Shown here: piece after piece, positions 28,841 through 37,238 of the stretch | Layout: the number at the start of each line of letters is the position of its first letter | Numbering within the stretch: position 1 is the first letter of the stretch | Origin: Chloroflexota bacterium | GTDB taxonomy: Bacteria > Chloroflexota > Dehalococcoidia > Lucifugimonadales > GCA-2717565 | Length of the DNA: 39,603 bases | Direction of reading: 5' to 3' | Assembly (NCBI GenBank): GCA_002717565.1 | Contig: PBAZ01000021.1 | Coordinates: 28,837-68,439, forward strand | Position numbers and translations under genes: made by a program | The notes under the pieces: model-generated | Databases searched by the model: none | The model's input: the letters and a program-made list of their open reading frames with translations, nothing else | What the model was told of the DNA's origin: nothing

Positions 28841-29848
28841 TTAGGCTGCATCAAGATCGAGTAACACTTCAAGATTGCGCCACAGGATTTTCTCTTTCTC
28901 TTGCTCCGTCAAAGACTCCAAGCTATTTATCCAATGGACAGGGGATGGGTCCCATGCGACGTATGGCCAATCACTTCCCAGTACCACCCGCTCAATTCCG
29001 ACTTCATCGATTAGGAAGCGAAGGGCTCTTTCGTTCATGGTGATACAGTCATAATACAACTGGCTCTGATAAGTACTTGGGGGTCTCGATATATTGGTCC
29101 TGGCCTCTGCTCTAACCTGCCAGCCGCGATCCATTCGGCCCATACCAAAACATGCGGCGCCTCCACCATGTGCAACACATACCTTAAGGTTCGGACATTT
29201 TTCCAGGACACCTCCTAGAATAAGGGTAGCCACGACCAGCGTGTCTTCCAGCGGAACTCCAAAGCTGTTTCCCATCGAGTACTTTGCGAACGTTTCAGCA
29301 ACTAAATTATTGTTCGGCTGCGGATGATAAAATAGTACAGCACCCATATCTTCAGCAGCTTGGAATAGTGGTAAGAATTCTGGCTCATCCCAGTTCTTCC
29401 CGTTGACGACTGTGTCTAGTTCAGCTCCCTTAAATCCCAAATCGGTCATACATCGTTCCAGCTCGCCTATAGCCGTAGGTACATCTTGCATAGGTAGCGT
29501 TCCTAAACCAATGAAGCGCTCTGGCCAAGCCGTGGTCATATCATATATCTCGTTATTGATATCGTGAGCAAGTGCTAAGCCATCTTGGACATCCAAGTCG
29601 TAACCGAACATGGGAGTAGCAGTGGATACTACTTGTATGTCGACCGACTGACGGTCCATATCCTCGATTCGCTCGCTCGGAGTTGAGTTGAGCTTGTCGG
29701 AAGTGACTCCGTCTCTACGTGAGCCATTTGTTGTAAACTGACGTCCATTAATTTCCTCTAGGCGCATACCATACCAGGATTCCCCCGATTCGGCAGCGCG
29801 CCAGAAGCTTTGAGGCATTAGATGTGCGTGGATGTCAATAGTCTTCAA
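28841..29848 (-). CDS. Amidohydrolase family protein (ACMSD-like)
   Basis: KTIDIHAHLMPQSFW, AHDINNEIYDMTTAWPERFIGLGTLPMQD, VCVAHGGGAACFGMGRMDRG, VVLGSDWPYVAWDPSP. Probable TTG start at 29848 with SD aggag. Confidence 0.92.
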   Translation of the reverse strand: MKTIDIHAHLMPQSFWRAAESGESWYGMRLEEINGRQFTTNGSRRDGVTSDKLNSTPSERIEDMDRQSVDIQVVSTATPMFGYDLDVQDGLALAHDINNEIYDMTTAWPERFIGLGTLPMQDVPTAIGELERCMTDLGFKGAELDTVVNGKNWDEPEFLPLFQAAEDMGAVLFYHPQPNNNLVAETFAKYSMGNSFGVPLEDTLVVATLILGGVLEKCPNLKVCVAHGGGAACFGMGRMDRGWQVRAEARTNISRPPSTYQSQLYYDCITMNERALRFLIDEVGIERVVLGSDWPYVAWDPSPVHWINSLESLTEQEKEKILWRNLEVLLDLDAA

Positions 29849-29897
29849 TGAATATCTCCTAGATACATAAAGTCGCAATGTAGTTTGATTTTAGCAA

Positions 29898-30452
29898 TCA
29901 AACAGGGAGTCTGGGTTCAGTAGAATCGGCACTTATTTCAACCTCAAACGCATTCAATATGAAAGCGGTTTGAGCATAGTGACCCATGAGTGTAGTGAGT
30001 TCTACCAAATATTGCGTGCCAAACAGATCAAGCGCCTTACTAAAGGTATTATCGGTTATCCTGTGAGCTGTGTAAAACTCGGTAGCGTAAGCTATTATGA
30101 CACTCTCTTCATCGGAGATCTGTGGCATAGTCTTCTTTTCCCTAAGAGCGTCAATCAATTGATCTGATATCCCTTCTTTCCGCGCTGCTGGAGCGTGGGC
30201 ATTCCACACGTAAGCACAATCCATTAGCCGTGCAGTAGTTATTATGGCAAGTTCGAGGTACTTTTTCTCGAATTGAACTTCGTAACGCAGATAGTTTGTT
30301 AGAGCCCCGCGCCTGCTAGCCATCTCTGGACTGTTGATTGTAATCGACGTAGGCCCGGATAGTCGCCCGTTGTTTGCATCCATGACCGCATCATAGGCAT
30401 TGCGAAATTCTTCCGGAACACTATTCCTATCGGCCGCCGGTATACGAGCCAT
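29898..30452 (-). CDS. Carboxymuconolactone decarboxylase family protein
   Basis: LAIITTARLMDCAYVWNAHAPAARKEGI, ELTTLMGHYAQTAFILNAFEVEI. ATG at 30452 preceded by ggaggg. Confidence 0.9.
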   Translation of the reverse strand: MARIPAADRNSVPEEFRNAYDAVMDANNGRLSGPTSITINSPEMASRRGALTNYLRYEVQFEKKYLELAIITTARLMDCAYVWNAHAPAARKEGISDQLIDALREKKTMPQISDEESVIIAYATEFYTAHRITDNTFSKALDLFGTQYLVELTTLMGHYAQTAFILNAFEVEISADSTEPRLPV

Positions 30453-30608
30453 ATATCCCTCCAATACTGGTATTTATAATTTGTTGTTCCCTGAACATGG
30501 ATCGAATTGTATTTAGAAGTCTATGTTGTGGCAAGTCGCCGTCGAAGTTACCTGTGGCCAACTTCGTGAGGTATGATACCCTTACACAATAATGAATACC
30601 GGAGGTAT

Positions 30609-31565
30609 ATGCTCGTGCCACAAATAGAGACAGTCCTCGGCCCCATCTCAACTGACGATCTGGGATTCACTCTATGCCACGAACACGTTGGGACGAATGC
30701 CGCAGGCATTCGCCAGATATATCCTGAATTCATAGACCCAGGGCTAGAAGATCAATCAGTCGAAGCACTGACGCAGGCACGTCAAGAGGGACTTAAAAGC
30801 ATAATCGATCTAACCACAATTGATCTTGGAAGAGATATTCAACTGATAAAGCGCGTCTCAGAACGGAGCGGAGTTCAAATCGTCGCGGCCACTGGCAATC
30901 ACCTCGCAGTGCCAAGACCATTTGGAGACGTGGCCCCGAAAGTTATATCGGAGCTATATATCCGTGAAATACGCGTCGGCATCGAAGGGACCGGAATTAA
31001 AGCAGGGATCATTAAAGTAGCTAGTGACGCTGGTGGGGTCACTCCACCACAAGAAGTGATACTACGAGCTGCAGCTCTTACCCACTTAGAGACGCAGTCA
31101 CCGATCTCGACCCATACATGGTCCCCAGACAAAGTAGGCCTACAACAAATAGCAATCCTCAAGGAAGAAGGGGTAGACCTCACAAAGGTCTACATAGGAC
31201 ACAGTAATGATGACACTGACATCTCATACCTGCATGAGCTCCTTGACAATGGTGTGTGGGTCGGGCTAGATCGATATCCTGGTGGAATTCGACCAGGCAC
31301 CCCTGACTGGGAAAAACGGACAGACATAGTCAAGCAATTAATCGATGAGGGGTTCGTCCAACGCTTGATCCTGTCACATGACTACTCCGTTCCGAAAGCG
31401 CGTCACGGTGCCAAAATGCAAGAAGAGCGCTTTCGGGCCAATCCTGATGGATATAACTTTATAACCAGAAAGGTTTTGCCGCGGCTCCTGGAACTCGGCG
31501 TCACACAAGATGATATTGACAAGATGATGATCCACAATCCCAAGCAGTTCCTGGAAGGGCGCTGA
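30609..31565 (+). CDS. Phosphotriesterase family metal-dependent hydrolase
   Basis: LGFTLCHEHVGTN, GIIKVASDAGGVTPPQEVILRAAA, PISTHTW, VYIGHSNDDTDISYLHELLDNGVWVGLDRYP, LILSHDYSV, MMIHNPKQFL. Start set to 30609 after cggaggt. Confidence 0.93.
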   Translation: MLVPQIETVLGPISTDDLGFTLCHEHVGTNAAGIRQIYPEFIDPGLEDQSVEALTQARQEGLKSIIDLTTIDLGRDIQLIKRVSERSGVQIVAATGNHLAVPRPFGDVAPKVISELYIREIRVGIEGTGIKAGIIKVASDAGGVTPPQEVILRAAALTHLETQSPISTHTWSPDKVGLQQIAILKEEGVDLTKVYIGHSNDDTDISYLHELLDNGVWVGLDRYPGGIRPGTPDWEKRTDIVKQLIDEGFVQRLILSHDYSVPKARHGAKMQEERFRANPDGYNFITRKVLPRLLELGVTQDDIDKMMIHNPKQFLEGR

Positions 31566-31605
31566 TAGTATCGCCGGCCTAAGTGATGTGAGTATGTCTA
31601 ACTAA

Positions 31606-33039
31606 ATGTTCGTATCCCGACGTTGGCTTGTTTTCTCTGCTGTCGCAGTGGGAACTTTTTGTTCAGTAATTGATCACGGAAGTGTAAGTGTAGCTCTACC
31701 CTCTATTGCGAACTATTTCGCTACAGATCTGCCTACTACACAGTGGGTAGTGATTGTGTTTTCCCTCACAATAGTCATTCTTTTGCTCCCGATGGGCCGA
31801 CTAGGTGATATTTGGGGTTTAGCAAAAATTTATTACCTTGGATGCACGATACTACTTTTGGCAACCATAGGGGCCAGTGCTTCGCCGAGTATGGGAATCC
31901 TACTACTAAGCAGAATATTCCAAGGCTTAGGTGCAGCGATGACGCAAGGCTTAGGTATGGCCCTAGTCATTTCCACCTTTCCCGGGAATCAACGCGGAAG
32001 AGCAATCGGATTAATTATGACGACAGTCGGATTGGGAGCGATTGCCGGCCCAGCGTTTGGTGGCTTGCTTGTTGATCTCTATGGGTGGCGAGCAGTGTTT
32101 CTTGGAAACATTCCGTTGCTCTCTCTTAGTCTGGCGTTAGCTGTCACGGTCAGACGCATGAAGGACGAACAAACGCTTGAACGAGCCTACGCTATTGAAC
32201 CTTTTGATTGGATGGGTGCTGGGACCTCCGGATGCGCTATCTTAGGTGTAATGCTAGTTGCGACTAACCCTAGAATCGTATTTGCGCACTTTGTGTTGCC
32301 GATTCTTACCTTCTCAGGGATAGCAATTCTTGTAATAGCATTCATTTTGAGGGAGATCCGTTCAGTATCACCCATAGTGGACCTTAATCTGTTCAAAGTG
32401 CCGCGCTTTTCTTGGGGCGTTACAGGAGCTTTCCTAATGTTCTTCGGAAGCTCCGGCGTGTTGTTCCTCACACCTTTCTATTTGCAGGAGATACTAGGGT
32501 ACAGCCCCAAGGTTTCGGGGCTTGCTGTTATTCCTGGGGCTTTTTCTATGGCCGTTTGTGGCGCACTGAGTGGACGATTGTCTGACTATTTCGGCTGGGG
32601 TAGGTTCACTATCCTCGGTCTCATGATCTCGGCTACGGGCCTTTTAGTCTTATCCTTTCTATCGCTGAATTCAAGCTTGATGCATGTAATTGCGGGACTA
32701 CTACTGCATAGCACAGGGATGGGAATCTTCTACTCGCCCAATTCAAGCGCCATCTTGAGTTCCACCCCAGAGAACCAGAGGGGATTGGCCTCAAGTATGG
32801 TAAACCTTGTCCGCAATTCTGGGAGTATAGTAAGTGTTGCCTTAGTCACCAGCGTCGTAACTGTAACCATGGGTTCTTTGGGGTTCGATCCCAGTCTCGA
32901 CGCCGTGATATCAGCGGACACCGCTGGTACGGCCGCGGCATTCGTAATTGGTTTACAATGGGCCTACCGGTGTCTGGGATGCCTCATATTACTCGCGCTC
33001 GTATCAACGCTATTCCAGATGAAATCTCAGATTAGGTAG
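31606..33039 (+). CDS. MFS transporter (DHA2/EmrB-like)
   Basis: VALPSIANYF...TTQWVVIVFSLTIVILLLPMGRLGDIWG motif A, LLSRIFQGLGAAMTQGLGMALV, GRAIGLIMTTVGLGAIAGPAFGGLLVDLYGWRAVFLGNIP; about 14 hydrophobic segments. Confidence 0.94.
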   Translation: MFVSRRWLVFSAVAVGTFCSVIDHGSVSVALPSIANYFATDLPTTQWVVIVFSLTIVILLLPMGRLGDIWGLAKIYYLGCTILLLATIGASASPSMGILLLSRIFQGLGAAMTQGLGMALVISTFPGNQRGRAIGLIMTTVGLGAIAGPAFGGLLVDLYGWRAVFLGNIPLLSLSLALAVTVRRMKDEQTLERAYAIEPFDWMGAGTSGCAILGVMLVATNPRIVFAHFVLPILTFSGIAILVIAFILREIRSVSPIVDLNLFKVPRFSWGVTGAFLMFFGSSGVLFLTPFYLQEILGYSPKVSGLAVIPGAFSMAVCGALSGRLSDYFGWGRFTILGLMISATGLLVLSFLSLNSSLMHVIAGLLLHSTGMGIFYSPNSSAILSSTPENQRGLASSMVNLVRNSGSIVSVALVTSVVTVTMGSLGFDPSLDAVISADTAGTAAAFVIGLQWAYRCLGCLILLALVSTLFQMKSQIR

Positions 33040-33063
33040 CAATCCATTACCCCTGTGAGTTGA

Positions 33064-33915
33064 TTACCAGTCCAAATACGATCTAATTTGAGCTAAAACC
33101 AAGTTTGGATGCTCCATAGGTACAAAGTGAGACCCCTCTGGAAATTGATAAAATTGGAACTCTCGGGCCTCTTTGCTTAATGTCTGTACGGCCTTGTCAC
33201 TAGTTTTTTGGTTGCCTTCATAATTCCCAACGGCCAACATGTATCGCGCGCCTAGACCGCGCAGAACCTGAGAGGTATCCATGAGGTTACGAGTTTCGTA
33301 AAATGTCGCTTCAACCAGATTGGAACACTTTATTTGCGCTGTGCCGTCATCCAGAACACGGGTTCCACCGTAAATGTAGTCACTGAACACTTCATCTGTC
33401 CACGTCTGAAACACGCGCCTGTTCCGATAGGCCTCATACATTATCTCTTGTGTTTCCCAGATCATTCTTTTCTGGCCTGTCCTTTTTAACCGCTCTGCCC
33501 GCTCCTCAGGACTTAGGCGAGACATTGGGCCATCACCGACTCTAGTATCAATCAACATGATTTTTTCTAATTGCCCTGGTACCACGTGATCTGAGATCAA
33601 GAGTGACATACCGCCCGCTGAATGGCCGACTCCCCAGGCACCATTGATACCCAATTCTCGAATGAACGCTGCTATATCCTCACCCATCTTGAAAAACTCA
33701 TAGTCTTTCCCTGGATCGTCGGTGTCGCCATGCGCTCTAAGGTCAAGAGACAGCACGTGGTAATCACTGGCCAATGACCGAGCTGCGTTGTTCCATATTT
33801 GGGCGCACAATCCGATGCCGTGAGTCATTAAAACAGTCTGGGCGTCTGAATTCCCCCAATCCAAATAATGCTGTTTCAATCCATTTGCTACTATATATTT
33901 ACTTACCGGTTCCAA
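33064..33915 (-). CDS. Alpha/beta hydrolase
   Basis: VLMTHGIGLCAQIW, VLSLDLRAHGDTDDP, AWGVGHSAGGMSLL, FPEGSHFVPMEHP. TTG start at 33915 proposed because the longer ORF runs into the terminator hairpin. Confidence 0.88.
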   Translation of the reverse strand: MEPVSKYIVANGLKQHYLDWGNSDAQTVLMTHGIGLCAQIWNNAARSLASDYHVLSLDLRAHGDTDDPGKDYEFFKMGEDIAAFIRELGINGAWGVGHSAGGMSLLISDHVVPGQLEKIMLIDTRVGDGPMSRLSPEERAERLKRTGQKRMIWETQEIMYEAYRNRRVFQTWTDEVFSDYIYGGTRVLDDGTAQIKCSNLVEATFYETRNLMDTSQVLRGLGARYMLAVGNYEGNQKTSDKAVQTLSKEAREFQFYQFPEGSHFVPMEHPNLVLAQIRSYLDW

Positions 33916-33949
33916 TGTACATACACCTTTCAAATAAATTCGCACAAAA

Positions 33950-33976
33950 TTATGGGGAGAATCCTTCTCCCCATAA
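33950..33976 (-). terminator. Rho-independent terminator for the hypothetical gene 34006..34488
   Basis: Reverse strand TTATGGGGAGAA-GGA-TTCTCCCCATAA followed by TTTTG: 12-bp perfect stem, 3-nt loop, short U tract. Confidence 0.7.
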
Positions 33977-34005
33977 AACATCCTAAGTTAGGATCCTAGT
34001 AAAGA

Positions 34006-34488
34006 CTAATAATTCGTAGAAATCAAGTTTTCTCCGATGGCTTGCCCTCGAAGATCTCCGGAGTCATCCAAATGCGCCTTGATCGCAATTAGACCCTTCT
34101 TGACTAGGTCAGAATTCAATTTGCCGGCAGCGTCTTCGTGCTCTGCTTCTTTCAACAATGAAGCGCATTCACTGCTTATTTGATCAAAACTCCATGTTAC
34201 TTGAGCGTCGACGCTCTCTACTCCGTCTGGGAAGTCTACGTGAGAGTTACCTGGTCGTCCTTTTCTATCGTAACCACCACGATGCCAGTGGCCCGGTTTA
34301 TCGTGACAGTCGTATCGGATTACCTCTTCGTTACCTACGTCCACTCCCAAAGTGGGTCCGCCCATTCCTTCAGGACCAGGCCTGAGAATTCTGCAGGGCC
34401 ACACGTAAAGAGATACCTGCCCATCATCGGATAGCGGCACGGTCAAAGCTTGTCCCCTATATGTTTCTCCATCAATTTTCCTAGCCAT
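34006..34488 (-). CDS. Small hypothetical protein
   Basis: ORF with ATG at 34488 preceded by ggaggaaaca and followed by an intrinsic terminator. Sequence VIRYDCHDKPGHWHRGGYDRKG is distinctive but not confidently assigned. Confidence 0.65.
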   Translation of the reverse strand: MARKIDGETYRGQALTVPLSDDGQVSLYVWPCRILRPGPEGMGGPTLGVDVGNEEVIRYDCHDKPGHWHRGGYDRKGRPGNSHVDFPDGVESVDAQVTWSFDQISSECASLLKEAEHEDAAGKLNSDLVKKGLIAIKAHLDDSGDLRGQAIGENLISTNY

Positions 34489-34605
34489 TGTTTCCTCCTC
34501 TGTTAGGATTCTGTTCACTTACCCCCAAGCATAGCACAACTCGAAATAAACAGGAATATCCTCTTTGTGAGATGGTCTCTTACGTGCCCGTCCACTACAC
34601 CGTAA

Positions 34606-34634
34606 TTGACATTAATTCAGTCCAAAGCTACAGT
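34606..34634 (+). promoter_or_regulatory. Candidate sigma70-type promoter for the LLM gene
   Basis: TTGACA-N17-TACAGT. Confidence 0.5.
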
Positions 34635-34698
34635 TCTTACCGTTGCCCCAAGACAGGGGTGCCCTCGTTTTTAATTTTTGGGGAGACCACACTATACG

Positions 34699-35613
34699 AT
34701 GAAGTTTGGCGTAAATCTCATTAATTTCGGACCAGGAGTAGGACCGGATTCGATGGAGGAATGGGTTCACACCTCAGAAGAGTGCGGCTATCACTTAGTC
34801 ATGACATCCGATCATATCGCTATTCCAGAGGAAGTCCAATCCAGATACCCCGCACCCTTTTATGAGCCTATTTCCACTCTCGGCTGGATGAGCGGGATTA
34901 CTAAGTCAATAGAAATAGGCACCACAGTATTCGTCGCCCCGTATCGTCATATTCTAGAAACAGCAAAGGCTTGCTCAAGTATTGATCAGTTTTCTAACGG
35001 ACGTCTGATTTGCGGATTCGGTGTTGGATGGTCCGTGCAAGAGTACGAAGCCTTAGGTGTCCCATATCACTCTCGCGGTGCGATAACTAACGAGTATCTG
35101 GCAGCACTAAAAGTCTTGTGGACCAACGACATTGCCTCTTACAAGGGGAGATTCATCTCCTTTGAGAACATCTACACTGCTCCAAAGCCAAAGCGAGTGC
35201 CTCCTATCTGGGTAGGAGGGTATAGCGATGCTGCTCTCAAAAGGGCCGTTGATTTCGCCGATGCTTGGCATCCAATTCGAATAAGTTTGTCCAATTTTAA
35301 AACCACCGGTATTGCCCGCCTTGACCGCATTGCCAATCAATCCGATAAACCTAGTCCTGATATATGCCCGCGCATTAAGCTAAAGGTGACTCCCGAAGCC
35401 ATTAAATCCGAAGACCGTCTCGCAGGGCACGGAACCATCGCTCAGATTAGAGACGACCTGTTGACTCTTGAAGAACTAGGATGTCAATATGTCCTATTTG
35501 ACACATATAATGAAGACCATACTGTTCCTGACCATGCGAGGCAAGGTATATCCTGGTTAGTCACGCTTGCCGATCAAATTCTTGACCTTAAACAGGAAAC
35601 AATTCAAAGCTGA
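34699..35613 (+). CDS. LLM-class flavin-dependent oxidoreductase
   Basis: MKFGVNLINFGPG, LVMTSDHIAIP, SSIDQFSNGRLICGFGVGWSVQEYEALG, PPIWVGGYSDAALKRAVDFADAWHPI. Confidence 0.93.
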   Translation: MKFGVNLINFGPGVGPDSMEEWVHTSEECGYHLVMTSDHIAIPEEVQSRYPAPFYEPISTLGWMSGITKSIEIGTTVFVAPYRHILETAKACSSIDQFSNGRLICGFGVGWSVQEYEALGVPYHSRGAITNEYLAALKVLWTNDIASYKGRFISFENIYTAPKPKRVPPIWVGGYSDAALKRAVDFADAWHPIRISLSNFKTTGIARLDRIANQSDKPSPDICPRIKLKVTPEAIKSEDRLAGHGTIAQIRDDLLTLEELGCQYVLFDTYNEDHTVPDHARQGISWLVTLADQILDLKQETIQS

Positions 35614-35672
35614 ACCCAAATTATTGAGCAGTTGATCACCGATCAAATACGCGACGTTGAAGGAGGATATTC

Positions 35673-37214
35673 ATGAAATACGATTACATCATAGTTGGTG
35701 CCGGCTCGGCGGGTTGCGTGCTTGCTACTCGCCTGACAGAAGATCCTAACAAGTCCGTCTTGTTGCTGGAGGCAGGCCCAGATTATCCGGACTTTGAGGA
35801 GTACCCAAACGATTTGAAATTCGGTTACGACCAAACTGCCTCCGCTATAAATGCCCCGCATAACTGGTCTTGGTATGGAACCGCCACTCCAGAACAAGGT
35901 CCCATGCCGGTACCTAGGGGACGCGTTGTTGGTGGGTCAAGCGCTATAAATGGTCAGGTATTCCTTAGAGGAGTTCCAGAGGACTATGACAACTGGGCTT
36001 CTTGGGGCAACGATGAATGGTCGTTTATCAAGACATTGCCATACTTTCGAAAAGCGGAGACAGATACGGATATCAAAGACGATTTTCATGGTTCAGACGG
36101 TCCAATACCTGTCAGGCGGCACAAACCGGAGACTTGGTTGCCTGCTCAGACCGCGTTTCGAGAAGCCTGCATCGCCGCAGGGTATCCTGAAGATCCCGAC
36201 ATGAACAATCCAGATTCTGGTGGGGTTGGGCCAATTCCAATGAACAATCCCAATGGGGTCCGCATGAGTACCGCTCTTACGTACTTGAACCCAATCAGAA
36301 ATCGATTGAATCTCACAGTTAGATCGAGTGTAACCGCTCATAAGATAGTTGTTGAATCAGGGATAGCTGTCGGAGTAACTGTAGAGAGTGGCGGTGAGGT
36401 TTTTACCGTTGAAGGCGATCAAATCATAGTCAGCTCAGGCGGGATAGCATCCCCCCAACTACTGTTACTGTCTGGGATAGGCCCCAAGGACCATTTAACA
36501 CAGATGGGTATTCCAGTGGTTCATGAAGCACCCGGAGTCGGTCAAAACTTGAGAGACCACCCCAACGTTCGAGTTCCCGTTCGGGTGAAAGATGATTTCC
36601 CAATGGATCCGCAAGCTCCACGTACTCAATTAGCTGTTCGGTATACAGCAGATGGTTCTAAAGATCGTAACGATATGCAAATACTGCAATCATCGTTCTC
36701 CTCTCCGATGGGTGGAGATCCTCTCGAAGGCGAGGGAATCCGATTCACGGTAATGCTCGAATTAGCCGAAGGCGCAGGCGAATTAACGCTATCTAAAGTG
36801 GATCCATATACCCAACCCAATCTAAATTACCGTTTTATGGAAACACCGTGGGATCGGGAGCGAATGAGGGAAGGGGTCAGAATATGCCTTAACCTTCTTC
36901 AGCACGACAAATATCAGGAATTCGCGTTGGAGCCGATAACCCCAACTCCAGCGGATCTGGCATCTAATGATACGTTGGATCAATGGTTATTGCAGAACGT
37001 CACCACCACCCACCATATATCGGGAACTTGTAAAATGGGCCCATCGAATGATCCCATGGCGGTGGTGGATCAATATTGCCACGTGTATGGTGTAGATAAC
37101 CTTCGCGTAGTTGACGTCTCAGTCCTACCAGACTGTATTCGAGCCAACACCAACTGCACAACGATTATGATCGCAGAGCGCGTTTCCGATTGGATAAATA
37201 ACAACGAACACTAA
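35673..37214 (+). CDS. GMC-family oxidoreductase
   Basis: YIIVGAGSAGCVLATRLTE, GRVVGGSSAINGQVFLRG, GGIASPQLLLLSGIGP, HHISGTCKMGP, LRVVDVSVLPDCIRANTNCTTIMIAE. Confidence 0.96.
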   Translation: MKYDYIIVGAGSAGCVLATRLTEDPNKSVLLLEAGPDYPDFEEYPNDLKFGYDQTASAINAPHNWSWYGTATPEQGPMPVPRGRVVGGSSAINGQVFLRGVPEDYDNWASWGNDEWSFIKTLPYFRKAETDTDIKDDFHGSDGPIPVRRHKPETWLPAQTAFREACIAAGYPEDPDMNNPDSGGVGPIPMNNPNGVRMSTALTYLNPIRNRLNLTVRSSVTAHKIVVESGIAVGVTVESGGEVFTVEGDQIIVSSGGIASPQLLLLSGIGPKDHLTQMGIPVVHEAPGVGQNLRDHPNVRVPVRVKDDFPMDPQAPRTQLAVRYTADGSKDRNDMQILQSSFSSPMGGDPLEGEGIRFTVMLELAEGAGELTLSKVDPYTQPNLNYRFMETPWDRERMREGVRICLNLLQHDKYQEFALEPITPTPADLASNDTLDQWLLQNVTTTHHISGTCKMGPSNDPMAVVDQYCHVYGVDNLRVVDVSVLPDCIRANTNCTTIMIAERVSDWINNNEH

Positions 37215-37238
37215 TCTTATAATGGAGCCTATAAACAA

